A program made the position numbers and the translations under genes. DNA of 12,282 nucleotides, from positions 1 to 12,282 of the forward strand of contig CANJCG010000042.1 of the NCBI GenBank assembly GCA_947472655.1. The letters are read 5' to 3'. Below the pieces are notes generated by a model that was given only the letters and a program-made list of their open reading frames with translations, ran no database searches and was not told the DNA's origin. Source of the stretch: Actinomycetota bacterium (GTDB lineage Bacteria; Actinomycetota; Actinomycetes; S36-B12). Positions 1 to 7,763 of the stretch are shown piece after piece. Every line of letters starts with the position of its first letter. The stretch's first letter is position 1.

Positions 1-1403
1 ACTTTCATCGCCCCGGCTTCAGGAAATGCTTGCTGGCTCCGCATCGGTTCGCCGTCGAGAGCTTCAACCTTGATCACTCGTGCACCCAAGTCAGTCAACA
101 CAGTTGAGCCGTAAGGCGCTGCATAAAAAGTGCCGAGTTCAAGAATTGTGACACCTGCCAAGGGCAAGTTTGCTGCGGCCGCGATCGCTGGTTGCGCACT
201 GAGTTGGATCGCACCTGCTCGAGCCCGCAACTCGCCGTCATGCTCATTGATCCGCGGAGCGTCAGAGTTCAATACCGCTGGATTATCGCTGAGTCGCACA
301 AGCGCCGCAGGTTGCAACACATCACCGTGCTGACGATCCTTAATCGTCGTGACTTGATGCTCAACTTCAAGTTGCTTGTGATGAAGCACATCAGTGCCGC
401 GACGGAAAACTTCGGCAAACACGTTTGGATATTCATCAAAGGTTGCTTGCCACTGCGCAAGAGTTTTCCCCTGGACTATGTCGTAAAGCGTGTTCCAAAA
501 TTCGAAACGCATTTCACTCGGAGTTTCGGGCGGAATCATGACCGTGTCAGTGCACGTCTTCATGAAGTGTGCCCACTTTTCATCCTCGTACATCCAATCA
601 AGACCACATGCGGTCATGAAATCGCGATAGAGCCGAGGCTGGACCTGGGAGAATTGCAGCCAGTGACCATCTTTCGTGATCGCGATGAGAAGCTTGTAGG
701 CGTAACTTAAATAGGGCGAACCATCAGGTGCGTATTGCATTCCGCCGCCCTGAAAAGCATCCGGGAAAACCTGCGCGAGCGCCGCGTTACTTTGACCCCA
801 AGGATCGAGTCCACCCATCGCGTGACCCAAGCTCACGCTGACACTTTGACCTGCGCCACTTGTTTCGCGGTCACGTAACGCGGCAAAAATTCCTTGGAGT
901 GCGACCTGCGCTCCGCTCCAAGTTGTCCACGGTGTACTCGACCATGTTGGCCCTGGTCGGTTAGTTGCGGGAGAGAATGACTGATTCAATCCCATCTTCG
1001 CTGAAACAAGGGCGTCATCAGTCTTCACGTCTGCGAATGCTCCTTCAGTTCCAAATGAACTGAGGTGTGCATAAACTAACCGAGGATTTAATCCGGTCAG
1101 AGTCGCTGAATCAAGGTCCCATGCCGCTAGGTCTTTAGCCCGCTCCGTCGTCACAACAACGTCAGCATCGGCCATCAGTTTGCGAGCGATCTCCGCATCA
1201 GCTGGATTCCCGTAATCCAGAACGATGCTCTTCTTCCCTCTGGCCAAGAAAAAGAATCCCGGCTGCCTACGGAGGCGCGAGCCGCCCACCGGCTCAATAC
1301 AGATCACTTCAGCACCAAAATCAGCCAGCACATTGCCGACATGGGAGACCGCCTGCTGATCTCCTAGCTCAACAACTTTGAGTCCGCTCAGCACTGCACT
1401 CAT
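1..1403 (-). CDS. Tandem-domain family III CoA-transferase (CaiB/BaiF), 3' end outside window
   Basis: An open frame of 467 codons runs off the window start with no stop. Family III enzymes move CoA between carboxylic acids in the cytoplasm through an enzyme-bound aspartyl-CoA. The N-terminal half (about residues 6-370) has the family opening LKVVELGDQQAVSHVGNVLA, then FGAEVICIEP and GKKSIVLDY. A second copy of the opening motif begins near residue 414 (VTILELGTFYAAPYGSTVL, then GARVIKVE), so this is a fused two-domain protein of which only about 50 residues of domain 2 are visible. In domain 1 the place of the catalytic Asp (MQD in formyl-CoA transferase) reads LGH, with His194, so this half may not be catalytic. 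The ATG at 1403 has AAGGA 6 nt upstream, and an in-frame stop lies further upstream. Substrate unknown. No other acyl-CoA metabolism gene is in the window, so a link to the neighbouring envelope genes is doubtful. Confidence 0.88.
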   Translation of the reverse strand, partial: MSAVLSGLKVVELGDQQAVSHVGNVLADFGAEVICIEPVGGSRLRRQPGFFFLARGKKSIVLDYGNPADAEIARKLMADADVVVTTERAKDLAAWDLDSATLTGLNPRLVYAHLSSFGTEGAFADVKTDDALVSAKMGLNQSFSPATNRPGPTWSSTPWTTWSGAQVALQGIFAALRDRETSGAGQSVSVSLGHAMGGLDPWGQSNAALAQVFPDAFQGGGMQYAPDGSPYLSYAYKLLIAITKDGHWLQFSQVQPRLYRDFMTACGLDWMYEDEKWAHFMKTCTDTVMIPPETPSEMRFEFWNTLYDIVQGKTLAQWQATFDEYPNVFAEVFRRGTDVLHHKQLEVEHQVTTIKDRQHGDVLQPAALVRLSDNPAVLNSDAPRINEHDGELRARAGAIQLSAQPAIAAAANLPLAGVTILELGTFYAAPYGSTVLTDLGARVIKVEALDGEPMRSQQAFPEAGAMK

Positions 1404-1550
1404 CCGGGGTCCTTCGAAGGGTAAACATCTGGTGATAAGCCCTCAATCATGCTTGGCTATACGCTGTATGTCTACGAAATCCCCGATTTCGTTACCCGAA
1501 ATATCTTCGATCGCCCTGACTTAGTCGAACTGGCTTTCAAGACCCATCAC
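1404..1550. other. Intergenic gap between acyltransferase and CoA-transferase
   Basis: A 147-bp gap between two minus-strand genes. It holds a perfect inverted repeat at 1474-1492 (7-bp arms ACGAAAT/ATTTCGT, 5-nt loop) and the palindrome CCTTCGAAGG at 1411-1420. The inverted repeat could be a weak terminator for the acyltransferase or an operator, but no T-run follows it on either strand. I saw no convincing promoter for the CoA-transferase. A plus-strand reading frame from 1449 crosses the gap but has no ribosome site or recognisable domain. Confidence 0.4.
1410..1414 (-). promoter_or_regulatory. Ribosome binding site of the CoA-transferase
   Basis: AAGGA on the minus strand lies 6 nt before the ATG at 1403 and fixes that start. 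It overlaps the right side of a perfect 10-bp palindrome, CCTTCGAAGG (1411-1420). Confidence 0.6.
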
Positions 1551-3584
1551 TCAAGCGAGAATTTTTTGGAAAAGCGGCTCCAACAGTTTTGCCGCTGCAA
1601 TCGAAATGTGTCCGTCGTCGCGATACAAGTAGGTCTCGCCTATCTGGGTTCGGCATATATTTTTCGGGCAAAAGAACTCGCGCACATCCAGGACTGCCGC
1701 CCCCGTGATCTGTGCGACTGAGGTGACCGCGGTTCGCGCGGCCTGCTGATTCTTGTCTGCGAAGTCCCGAGGCATCTGGCTTCCTAAATCACGACCACTG
1801 GCAATTTCAAGAGCGGAGAATTGGCGCGGGTCTGACGAGTAAGGACTCGCGAAATAGGGAACATCTTGAACCAGCACAACTCGATTACCCGTGGCCTCAA
1901 GTTGCTTCACCGTCGACGTCAAACCTGACTTCAGATTCGCACGCTTGGTCTCAAGATCGTTGGTCATTGCCTCGGCTGTTGGGCCCGCGCTAAAGACTTT
2001 TGAATTCCAGTACACACTCGATGCTGAAACAATCACGATGCCTGGCGGCTGCTGCTTGAGCCACCGCAACGTTTTTTGCACAAACTGACGGCAAGATGAG
2101 CGTGGAGCCGCAGTTGATGAGAAGTAAACATCGTTGAATGGACACGCATTTGCTGTTGCAATTGTCAGTGGCTGATCGAGCTGCTTTGTCGCAGCGATAA
2201 CAGCTTCACTTAAATGATCAGCGTGTGAATCACCCACGAGATAGACGGGTGTGCCTGTGCCATCCGCATTCCACACGCATTTGGTCGTCTTGCGTTCGCT
2301 TGGAGCAATTGATTTATTGCAACCTTCCACGTTACCGGCGTGCATTGGCTGCACCGATGCTACAAACTGTTGAACTCGTTGATTCCAAAATCCATGATCA
2401 GCGGCTGACCAAAGCCCCAGTGCAAGAACAATTGGTGGAACCATCGTGACGGCTACAATTAACGTCATCTTCTTTTTACTTACATTACGCAAATTGCGAA
2501 TTGGCTGTTCTAGCCAACGATAAGAGACCAGCGAAGGCAGCAAGGATGCTACTGCCGCGAGTACTGCTACGCCTGGGGTTGTGGGCCAAAGAATCAAAGC
2601 GAAAACAATGAATGGCCAGTGCCATAAATACAAGGAATAAGAAATGTTTCCGACATGTACGAATGGTGATCGTCCGAGAAATTTACTTACTGCGTTCGAT
2701 TCAGAGTATCCAGCTACAAGCAAAAACATGGTGCTGACAACGGGCAAAATTGTGAGTGGCCCAGGCCAGATCGACGCGTCATTTACAAGATAAAGAGAGA
2801 TGACAAGCCCGATGAGGCCAAGGATGCCAAGCCCTAAACCGATGTTTCTTTTGATGAGCGGCTCTATCTTGTGAGCAAAGAGCGCCAAGATTGCGCCAGC
2901 CGCAAATTCCCAAGCCCTACTTGTCGGTCCATAAAACCCGCTAAGCCAACTTGGTAGTAGCGGTATAACGCGACCGGTGGCTTCCACCATTGCGATCGCA
3001 AATGAAATCAGGCCTACGAGCCCTACGAGGAAGAAGGGCGCATATTTGGTTTTCTTATTCTTTGCAAGCTTCCAGCCAAGAAAGAGTACGAGCGGGAAAA
3101 TCAAATAGAACTGCTCTTCAACGGATAGCGACCAAGTATTGAGTAACGGATTTACTGCAGCAGGTGCATCAAAGTAGCCGCCTGTAATTTTCGCAATGAC
3201 AATATTGGCGCTCAGCAATAGCGCACCAATTCCAGTCTTCGCCGTGTTTTGTTGATCTCCCAGCGGAGATGCAATGAGCGCTGACAGCACCACAACACCC
3301 GTTACAAGCAGTGCGAGAGCGGGAGTAAGGCGACGAAACCTTCGGGCATAGAAAGTCGAGAAACGAATGGTCTGAGATTTTGCCCATTCGCGTCCGAGCA
3401 TGGCGGTAATAACAAAGCCTGAGATCACAAAGAAAACATCCACACCTAGGAAGCCGCCTGGTACCGGCAATCCAGCATGGAAGGCCACAACGGTGCCAAC
3501 TGCGATCGCTCGAAGTCCCTGAATATCGTTTCGTCGATTTTCTTCGGAGATCGGCGCCGGAGTGGTCAGGCTGCCTTGCGTCAT
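1551..3584 (-). CDS. Membrane O-acyltransferase, AT3 domain plus C-terminal SGNH domain (OafA-like)
   Basis: 677 residues. Known members move acetyl or other acyl groups across the membrane and attach them to surface polysaccharides. Residues about 20-365 form the multi-pass AT3 domain: IQGLRAIAV with His36 in VAFHAG, GVDVFFVISGF (47-57), YARRFRRLTPAL (79-90), NTWSLSVEEQFYLIFPL (149-165) and SYSLYLWHWPFIVFA (315-329). A last helix (about 373-393) leads to an extracytoplasmic SGNH hydrolase-like domain with Ser in GDSH (451-454) and the Asp/His pair in DDGH (D656, H659), so both catalytic regions look intact. Length is usual for the AT3-SGNH class. The frame extends upstream to 3689, but ATG 3584 is chosen because GGAGGA sits just before it and the extra 35 residues look like untranslated sequence. 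It is divergent from the sulfatase. The acceptor is unknown; the export genes nearby suggest an envelope glycan. The related peptidoglycan O-acetyltransferase role cannot be excluded. Confidence 0.9.
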   Translation of the reverse strand: MTQGSLTTPAPISEENRRNDIQGLRAIAVGTVVAFHAGLPVPGGFLGVDVFFVISGFVITAMLGREWAKSQTIRFSTFYARRFRRLTPALALLVTGVVVLSALIASPLGDQQNTAKTGIGALLLSANIVIAKITGGYFDAPAAVNPLLNTWSLSVEEQFYLIFPLVLFLGWKLAKNKKTKYAPFFLVGLVGLISFAIAMVEATGRVIPLLPSWLSGFYGPTSRAWEFAAGAILALFAHKIEPLIKRNIGLGLGILGLIGLVISLYLVNDASIWPGPLTILPVVSTMFLLVAGYSESNAVSKFLGRSPFVHVGNISYSLYLWHWPFIVFALILWPTTPGVAVLAAVASLLPSLVSYRWLEQPIRNLRNVSKKKMTLIVAVTMVPPIVLALGLWSAADHGFWNQRVQQFVASVQPMHAGNVEGCNKSIAPSERKTTKCVWNADGTGTPVYLVGDSHADHLSEAVIAATKQLDQPLTIATANACPFNDVYFSSTAAPRSSCRQFVQKTLRWLKQQPPGIVIVSASSVYWNSKVFSAGPTAEAMTNDLETKRANLKSGLTSTVKQLEATGNRVVLVQDVPYFASPYSSDPRQFSALEIASGRDLGSQMPRDFADKNQQAARTAVTSVAQITGAAVLDVREFFCPKNICRTQIGETYLYRDDGHISIAAAKLLEPLFQKILA

Positions 3585-3587
3585 ACT

Positions 3588-3593
3588 TCCTCC
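3588..3593 (-). promoter_or_regulatory. Ribosome binding site deciding the acyltransferase start
   Basis: GGAGGA on the minus strand ends 3 nt before ATG 3584 (core GGAGG at 4 nt). Spacing is short, but it is the only strong site in the upstream part of the frame and favours 3584 over the longer version beginning at 3689. Confidence 0.6.
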
Positions 3594-3764
3594 AGCAACC
3601 GCGCGACTCGTTACGGCCAGCAGTCTAAGGTCCCAGTTCACGCCTCTATATAGGTCCCTGAGAAAGCGCTGATGAGGGAAACGCCACACTCAGCTAGTCA
3701 ATCCAGCCCAACTTCTCCCGTATTCTGATTCCCTGCCCATCGGCAGTCTGCGATTCTCTTCCCC

Positions 3765-3769
3765 AGGAG
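3765..3769 (+). promoter_or_regulatory. Ribosome binding site deciding the sulfatase TTG start
   Basis: AGGAG lies 7 nt before TTG 3777. The nearby ATG at 3772 is followed at once by an in-frame TGA after one codon, so TTG is the supported start. Confidence 0.6.
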
Positions 3770-3776
3770 CGATGTC

Positions 3777-5462
3777 TTGACCGAAGTGCATGGACGCAAA
3801 CGCGTTGAGGTCACAACCGCTGCAATCGTCACGATCAGCGTGATAATCGCTGTTTTTGGCATGGTTTTCCTAGGAACATCAAAGGCTGCCCGCGCTGGCG
3901 AAACGGACACTCAGTCCGCGGCCACCCTCGATGGTTCAACAGGTACGCCAAGCGCTCCAGACGTTCAGCCAGCTACTGGCAAAGTTCAGGACATTAAAAA
4001 CGTCGTCATGATTTTGGCGGACGATCTTGACTGGGCAGCCTTTAATCAGGTTCCTCGCCTAGCCGCCCTGAAGCAACAAGGAACCACTCTGTCGAATTTT
4101 GTGGTCACTGATTCACTTTGTTGCCCATCGCGCGCCTCATTTATGCGCTCCCAGTTTGTGCATAATCACCGTGTTCTTTCTAATGTTAAAAAAACTGGTG
4201 GAGGCTGGGAAAAGTTTCAGTCTCAGGGCTTGCAAAATGATTGTCTGCCGACGTGGTTACAAAAATCTGGAATCAACACTTCGCTCATCGGCAAGTACCT
4301 CAATGGGTTTCCTAATGCGACGCCAACGGAGAATTACATTCCTCCCGGCTATAACTACTTTGTAACTTCAACTTCGAAGAACCAGGCTTACCAGGGTTTT
4401 AATTACACTCTGAATGAAAATGGAACGCTAAAAAACTATGGCAATACGCCGAAGGACTTCATGAACACTGTCTTGCTGAAGTCGGCAACGGACTACATCA
4501 GCACAGTGAAAACACCGTTCTTTTTGGAATTCTCTTCTTACAACCCACACACACCTGCACCATTCGATCCAAAATATGCCGGAACCCATAACACCGAAAC
4601 AGTGCCTCGCACCCCATCATTTAACGTGGTGGGAACAAATGAGATTGGCTGGCTTGCCGCTCGTCCCGTCCTCGCACCACACAGGATTGAGAATATAGAC
4701 CGGTTGTGGCGCAAACGCCTGCGCTCTACTGAATCCATTGCTGACACCTACGAGGCCTTGCAGGCTCGACTCAAGGCCACCGGTCACTCTAAGGACACAC
4801 TTGTCATTGTCACTTCTGACAACGGCTATCACGCTGGCCAGCACCGCTTAGCCACCGGAAAACAAACCGCATTCAGTGAAGACGCGATAGTGCCAGCAAT
4901 ATTTATTGGCCCGGGTATCGCAAAGGGCGCGGTAATTTCAAAAATCGCTTCGATGGTTGACCTTGGACCAACCATCAGCAAAATACTTGGGGCAAAGACG
5001 CCTAATTTTGTTGATGGTAGGGATCTCATGCCGCTGTTACTTCGGCAACCAGACGCTCCGTGGCGAACAGCTACCTTGACCGAAAGCCTGAGCCGTACCC
5101 TGCCAGGCGACCCTGATTACTCACCGCTTGAAGCTCCTGAATTCCATGCCTTACGCAGTGAAAATTGGCTCTACATTGAATACCTCAACAAGGATGTCGA
5201 GCTTTATAACCTCAAGACTGACCCGTACGAGATGAATAACGTGCAGGCCTCGACCAATCCAGCGATTGTCGCCCAACTGCATGCACAGTTGGAAGCCCTT
5301 AAGGGTTGTTCAGGGCCAAGCTGCCGGGTTGCAGACGCAATGCCGAACGGCACCTGGATTTCACCGCTGCCGCAGGCAACCGTTGCGCCTACGGACAACG
5401 CCACACCAGCGGCATCATCCTCGGCACTCGTGGCTCCTACTCCTTCATCACCCGCTCAATAA
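3777..5462 (+). CDS. Membrane-anchored sulfatase (formylglycine-type, alkaline phosphatase superfamily)
   Basis: 561 residues, TTG start. Such enzymes hydrolyse sulfate esters, often on sugars. One hydrophobic segment (about 14-33) acts as signal anchor or uncleaved signal peptide, followed by a low-complexity linker to about residue 72, placing the enzyme outside the membrane. Metal-binding Asp82/Asp83 are in MILADDLDW. The CCPSR motif (115-119) matches C-x-P-S-R, with Cys115 the predicted formylglycine. IGKYLNGFP (171-179) and TSDNGYHAGQHRLATGK (346-362) are typical of actinobacterial arylsulfatase/GlcNAc-6-sulfatase relatives. The usual glycines after the active site (RGQ, HNHG) are Ser125 and Arg132 here. 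A Cys pair (511, 516) and an Ala/Pro/Ser/Thr-rich tail (about 533-561) close the protein. Activity requires a formylglycine-generating enzyme, not present in the window. Formylglycine phosphodiesterases share this fold, so a phosphodiester substrate is possible. Its end overlaps the convergent gene by 26 bp. Confidence 0.9.
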   Translation: MTEVHGRKRVEVTTAAIVTISVIIAVFGMVFLGTSKAARAGETDTQSAATLDGSTGTPSAPDVQPATGKVQDIKNVVMILADDLDWAAFNQVPRLAALKQQGTTLSNFVVTDSLCCPSRASFMRSQFVHNHRVLSNVKKTGGGWEKFQSQGLQNDCLPTWLQKSGINTSLIGKYLNGFPNATPTENYIPPGYNYFVTSTSKNQAYQGFNYTLNENGTLKNYGNTPKDFMNTVLLKSATDYISTVKTPFFLEFSSYNPHTPAPFDPKYAGTHNTETVPRTPSFNVVGTNEIGWLAARPVLAPHRIENIDRLWRKRLRSTESIADTYEALQARLKATGHSKDTLVIVTSDNGYHAGQHRLATGKQTAFSEDAIVPAIFIGPGIAKGAVISKIASMVDLGPTISKILGAKTPNFVDGRDLMPLLLRQPDAPWRTATLTESLSRTLPGDPDYSPLEAPEFHALRSENWLYIEYLNKDVELYNLKTDPYEMNNVQASTNPAIVAQLHAQLEALKGCSGPSCRVADAMPNGTWISPLPQATVAPTDNATPAASSSALVAPTPSSPAQ

Positions 5463-7677
5463 CTTGCTGAGCCGCAGTACCTTTATCAAACGCGCAGAAC
5501 TTTTCACGAAAAGCTTGGAGCTTAACTCGACTTTCAGGTGACTCAAACGAATCATGCATGAATATTGCATTGAGCTCTGACTGATTGATCGCGACCGCAC
5601 CTGGTGGCTGTTCCAGAAGGTCAAAGTATGTGCCACGGGTCTCTTGGTATGCCTCCCAATCATCAGCAAAAATAACAATCGGACGATTAAGAACCGCATA
5701 ATCAAACATCACTGACGAATAATCAGTTATCAGGATGTCGGCGGCCAGATAACAATCGACGATGGATGGGAACGCCGAACCGTCGATAACTCGTCCAGAC
5801 TCAACGAGTTTTGCAACCTTCGGCCCTAATGTCGTGGTGTGGTGGGCTCGCAAGATGAACACGTATGAATCTTCCAACTTCTCGATGAGCTCCTCAAAAT
5901 TAATTCGTAACGAACTGTCGCCTTCAACATCTCGATACGTGGGTGCATACAAGACTGCTTTTTGATTCTCTTTGATGCCTATGAGGGAACGGACTTGCGC
6001 GATGTCTTGCTTTGTTGCATTTACAAGCACGTCATTGCGTGGGTAACCCACCTCGAGCCAGGAGTACTGACACGGATAGGCATGGCCCCACATTTCAGTG
6101 GAATAGGCGTTGGAGCTCAATGCGTAATCCCAGTTATCGCTTCGCCGAAGCAAGTCAGCAAACTCTTGGCGACTGCGTGACGGGTCAAGGGTTACAACTT
6201 GGTCACCTTTTCTCGGTGCCTTTCGCTTGGGATCAATTGCTGAACTCGCGACCGCATTATTCATCACATCGAGCCCGCAATATTTCAGTGGTGTTCCATG
6301 CATTGTCTGAATCACAATCTGTCCGTTGCGCTTCTTGAACGCACCAGGAAAGTTCACATTGTTCACGAAGTATTTGGCGCGTGCAAAAACGATCCATTGC
6401 CGCAGTGAGTTGGGGGAGACATGTTTGACTCCCACTGGCAATTTCCCGACCTTGTCTTTTTCCATGACCCAGACTGCAGTCAGATTCGGCGCAAATTCTG
6501 GTAGCGCTTCATAAATAGCTCGCGGATTACATCCGTATCCCGAACCCCAGTATTCCGAGAACACCACGACGTTCTTTTGAATAGGAAACATTCTGAAGAA
6601 CCCGTACCAAAGCCGGCCAACTGCCCGGACCTTGCGTGCTGCGCGTCGCACTGGCCAATAGATCTTGCCAATAAACCTCTTAGTCGGCGTGCGTCTCTCA
6701 TCTATCCAGCTATACGTCATGAATGAAGCGAATGAATTCTTGCGGAAAAGGTTTCCGCGGACATTACTTGGTAAATTCTTTGATTGTTCAGAGGACTTTT
6801 CAGGGTAATGCTTATTCGCTGACACTGATGCTGACTCAAAAAATCGCTTGCGTTCAGATTTAGCGATGCGCCCACGATGACGAATGATTGTTACGTAGTG
6901 ATTGATCATGATGTCGTACAGGTGCTTACGCATTGCATCGCTAACCTGGACGCGGGATGCTTCTGCAAAAACTCGGTCATACTGCTCGAAAATGTCGAAG
7001 TGACGCGGGCTTGGAGTCCCAAGAATATTTCCACCCGAACGACGCTGGCGATAGAGCAGCACTACACGATTCAATGAAACAGCATGCTTGGCATTGAGCA
7101 ATACGGTGTAGGTGAATGAAATGTCTTCGTACAAACCTGCAGGAAATTGAACACCAAGGTTGAGTAGGAAATCTCGTCGGTAGGCCTTATTACAGGCGAT
7201 CGGAAGCAGGTTGAACAGCTTTCGGTGCTCTTGTGGTGTGAAGGTTCCAACTGAAAGATTGGCCAAAAGTTCAGCGCCCCAACTGACAGCTTCCCGTCCG
7301 TCCCACCACACTCGAGAGTAGTTATAAATCAAGACGTCAGGTAAATCGTTGCGTTGAAGTTTTTCGAAGATCGCCTTAAGTGATCCAGGGGCGAGAGTGT
7401 CATCACCATCAAGGAAAATGATGTACTCACCTGTGGCGGCGGCAATGCCCGTATTTCTTGCCATTCCAAGTCCGACATTTTTCTCGAGATGAATCGGCTT
7501 GATGCGAAGGTCACTTTTGGCGAGCTCTTTGGCAATATCAGCGCTGTGATCCGGAGAGCAGTCGTCCACCACCACAATCTCAAAGTCTGCAAAGTCCTGC
7601 ATCAGGACAGACTCCAAGGCAGCGCGCAGATATGCCTGCACGTTGTAAATCGGAACGATGATGGAGAAGAACGCCAT
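5437..7677 (-). CDS. Bifunctional glycosyltransferase 2 / CDP-glycerol glycerophosphotransferase
   Basis: 746 residues from ATG 7677. The N-terminal part (about 1-215) is a GT-A glycosyltransferase: FSIIVPIYN (4-12), VVVDDCSPD (35-43), DXD-type LDGDD (89-93) and YEDISF (183-188). A linker of about 145 residues, probably helical, joins it to a TagB/TagF-like domain (about 365-746), which transfers glycerol-phosphate from CDP-glycerol in teichoic acid synthesis. Two conserved His sites are intact: QTMHGTPLK (457-465, His460) and LRAHH (609-613); DYSSVMFDY (652-660) is also kept. There is no transmembrane segment, so it acts at the inner face of the membrane. A GTG at 7716 could add 13 residues, but ATG 7677 begins just before the GT2 core, and TATTCT lies 8 nt upstream, suggesting a leaderless mRNA. 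This fusion is known in actinobacteria. The sugar donor and whether it makes single additions or a polymer cannot be told from sequence. Confidence 0.92.
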   Translation of the reverse strand: MAFFSIIVPIYNVQAYLRAALESVLMQDFADFEIVVVDDCSPDHSADIAKELAKSDLRIKPIHLEKNVGLGMARNTGIAAATGEYIIFLDGDDTLAPGSLKAIFEKLQRNDLPDVLIYNYSRVWWDGREAVSWGAELLANLSVGTFTPQEHRKLFNLLPIACNKAYRRDFLLNLGVQFPAGLYEDISFTYTVLLNAKHAVSLNRVVLLYRQRRSGGNILGTPSPRHFDIFEQYDRVFAEASRVQVSDAMRKHLYDIMINHYVTIIRHRGRIAKSERKRFFESASVSANKHYPEKSSEQSKNLPSNVRGNLFRKNSFASFMTYSWIDERRTPTKRFIGKIYWPVRRAARKVRAVGRLWYGFFRMFPIQKNVVVFSEYWGSGYGCNPRAIYEALPEFAPNLTAVWVMEKDKVGKLPVGVKHVSPNSLRQWIVFARAKYFVNNVNFPGAFKKRNGQIVIQTMHGTPLKYCGLDVMNNAVASSAIDPKRKAPRKGDQVVTLDPSRSRQEFADLLRRSDNWDYALSSNAYSTEMWGHAYPCQYSWLEVGYPRNDVLVNATKQDIAQVRSLIGIKENQKAVLYAPTYRDVEGDSSLRINFEELIEKLEDSYVFILRAHHTTTLGPKVAKLVESGRVIDGSAFPSIVDCYLAADILITDYSSVMFDYAVLNRPIVIFADDWEAYQETRGTYFDLLEQPPGAVAINQSELNAIFMHDSFESPESRVKLQAFREKFCAFDKGTAAQQVIERVMKE

Positions 7678-7685
7678 GGTGGTTG

Positions 7686-7691
7686 AGAATA
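7686..7691 (-). promoter_or_regulatory. Putative -10 element, leaderless transcript of the glycerophosphotransferase
   Basis: TATTCT (TAnnnT) on the minus strand, 8 nt before ATG 7677. No Shine-Dalgarno sequence precedes this ATG and no clear -35 is seen. Spacing suits transcription starting at or next to the A of ATG. Confidence 0.4.
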
Positions 7692-7751
7692 GGGCTTCGG
7701 GGGGCGACTCTCCCACCCATCAAAGTCTCGGGGTTGAAATAGTCGCTGTAG

Positions 7752-7757
7752 TAGGGT
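7752..7757 (+). promoter_or_regulatory. Putative -10 element, leaderless transcript of the sulfotransferase operon
   Basis: TAGGGT (TAnnnT) ends exactly 6 nt before GTG 7764, placing it at -12 to -7 if the GTG is +1. There is no Shine-Dalgarno sequence and no convincing -35. It shares an 86-bp divergent gap (7678-7763) with the glycerophosphotransferase promoter, so the two transcription units may be co-regulated. Confidence 0.5.
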
Positions 7758-7763
7758 CAATGA

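Larger units (their letters stand above)
3585..3776. other. Divergent intergenic region, acyltransferase / sulfatase
   Basis: This 192-bp gap must carry promoters for both outward-facing genes. On the plus strand a TATTCT (3721-3726) fits a TAnnnT -10 element and would give a 5' leader of about 45 nt for the sulfatase; the -35 region is weak. Near the start of that leader is a small perfect hairpin, CTGCC-CATC-GGCAG (3733-3746). On the minus strand TAGACT (3622-3627) could be the acyltransferase -10, with a leader of about 30 nt. The palindrome CTATATAG (3646-3653) lies between and could serve either side. No gene is seen here. Confidence 0.35.

Noticed and set aside
192..710. 172-codon open frame on the plus strand
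   Set aside because: It lies wholly opposite the CoA-transferase coding region, has no ribosome site and shows no recognisable domain.
1474..1492. Inverted repeat as a terminator for the acyltransferase
   Set aside because: The stem is only 7 bp and AT-rich, with no T-run after it on the minus strand, so it is noted only as a repeat within the gap.
1449..1721. 90-codon plus-strand frame covering the gap after the acyltransferase
   Set aside because: About 60 percent of it is antisense to the acyltransferase C-terminus, there is no Shine-Dalgarno or -10 element at its ATG, and no family is recognised.
181..3509. Three copies of the octamer GCGATCGC (181-188, 2992-2999, 3502-3509), more than chance would give
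   Set aside because: Each falls in frame in a coding region as GCG-ATC-GCN for Ala-Ile-Ala, so codon choice explains them. It would be worth reopening only if a genome-wide count showed strong excess.
3585..3689. Longer acyltransferase beginning at 3689
   Set aside because: The additional 35 residues have no family resemblance and no ribosome site, while ATG 3584 follows GGAGGA.
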